Shown here one piece after another: positions 21,467-21,722 of a stretch of 21,722 bases of DNA; within the stretch, counting starts at the first letter, position 1; each line of letters opens with the position of its first letter. A program made the position numbers and the translations under genes. The notes beneath the pieces are model-generated. The model saw nothing but the letters and a program-made list of their open reading frames with translations, did no database searches and was not told the DNA's origin. The DNA is from DASRCB01 sp035653295 (GTDB taxonomy: Bacteria; Acidobacteriota; Terriglobia; Bryobacterales; Bryobacteraceae), in assembly GCA_035653295.1 (NCBI GenBank), contig DASRCB010000218.1:1-21722 (forward strand), read 5' to 3'.

Positions 21467-21722
21467 ACGCAGAGGGCGCGATGAGCGTTGACGTTACAGA
21501 TCTGGAGATTCGCCAGGTGCAGGAACAGGAGGCTCGAGTCCTGTACGCGTCCGGAGAGCTGTCCATCACCACCGCCGAACAACTGCGCGCGGCGCTGCTG
21601 GAGAACCTTCAGGCGGACACGGTCACAATACTGAATCTCGCGGCGATACAGAGGATCGATTTGCCGGGCCTGCAACTGCTGTGTTCCGCCCACCGCACTT
21701 CCTTACAACGGGGCCTTCTGCT
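21463..21722 (+). CDS. STAS-domain protein, start of gene (partial)
   Basis: The frame is open to the right edge (86 full codons visible). The visible part has VQEQEARVLYASGELSITT, then AEQLRAALLENLQ, VTILNLAAIQRIDLPGLQLL and CSAHRTSLQRG, the β-α order of a STAS domain in the anti-sigma-factor-antagonist/MlaB class. In that fold the site just before the 'PGLQLL' helix often carries a phosphorylatable Ser, here replaced by Leu-Pro (DLPG). STAS proteins occur in several chemosensory operons, but their role there is poorly defined. Two starts compete: GTG 21463, with GGAGG at 21451-21455 and a GTGA overlap with cheB, or ATG 21481, with GAGGG at 21472-21476. I chose the first because the operon repeats that junction. 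Confidence 0.82.
   Translation, partial: MNAEGAMSVDVTDLEIRQVQEQEARVLYASGELSITTAEQLRAALLENLQADTVTILNLAAIQRIDLPGLQLLCSAHRTSLQRGLL

Overview
The window is GC-rich, densely coded bacterial chromosome. It most likely comes from an Acidobacteriota genome of the Bryobacter/Solibacter type. This placement is inferred from gene content: a long MacB/FtsX permease of the acidobacterial 'duplicated orphan permease' (ADOP) kind, a VWFA-related protein of the acidobacterial type, a PQQ dehydrogenase paired with a secreted cytochrome c, and a divergent Hfq-like protein beside SuhB. No tRNA, rRNA, CRISPR array, insertion sequence or prophage gene was recognised.

Layout. Positions 1-4575 are a co-directional minus-strand run. 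Read in the direction of transcription it holds: a fused MoaD-MoaE molybdopterin synthase, a secreted VWA protein, an Hfq-like Sm protein, a SuhB-type inositol monophosphatase, a bactofilin, a methyltransferase-like protein, and an aldose-1-epimerase-like protein that runs off the left edge. Positions 4576-4896 form a gene-free divergent region with two inverted repeats. Next come a 49-residue single-span membrane protein (+) and a convergent exported lysozyme/glucosaminidase-like protein (-); their stop codons share one CTAG. An MFS transporter (5769-7091, +) and a DinB-fold protein (7135-7704, -) converge on a strong inverted repeat. The ADOP permease (7805-10219) is followed by a small secreted protein of unknown function.

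Positions 10885-13211 (minus) encode a periplasmic oxidation pair: a two-CxxCH cytochrome c and, through a TGATG overlap, a PQQ-dependent dehydrogenase. Divergent from them are a membrane-anchored Ig-like protein and a CmcI-type (cephalosporin hydroxylase family) protein. The latter overlaps tail to tail with a Wzt-type polysaccharide-export ATPase that has no permease beside it.

The right end (15837-21722, plus) is a chemosensory operon: a soluble poly-HAMP chemoreceptor, CheW, CheR, CheD, CheB and the start of a STAS-domain protein. The genes are tightly coupled, with GTGA overlaps at cheW/cheR, cheD/cheB and cheB/STAS and an 8-nt overlap at cheR/cheD. Together they give a receptor, its coupling protein and the three receptor-modifying enzymes (methyltransferase, deamidase, methylesterase/deamidase). 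CheA and CheY are not in the window and would be expected past the right edge. I did not find a clearly new multi-gene system. The most unusual points are altered cofactor-ligand positions in the PQQ dehydrogenase and its cytochrome, the divergent Hfq-like protein, the internal Gly-Gly of the MoaD-MoaE fusion, and the tandem HAMP repeats of the receptor.
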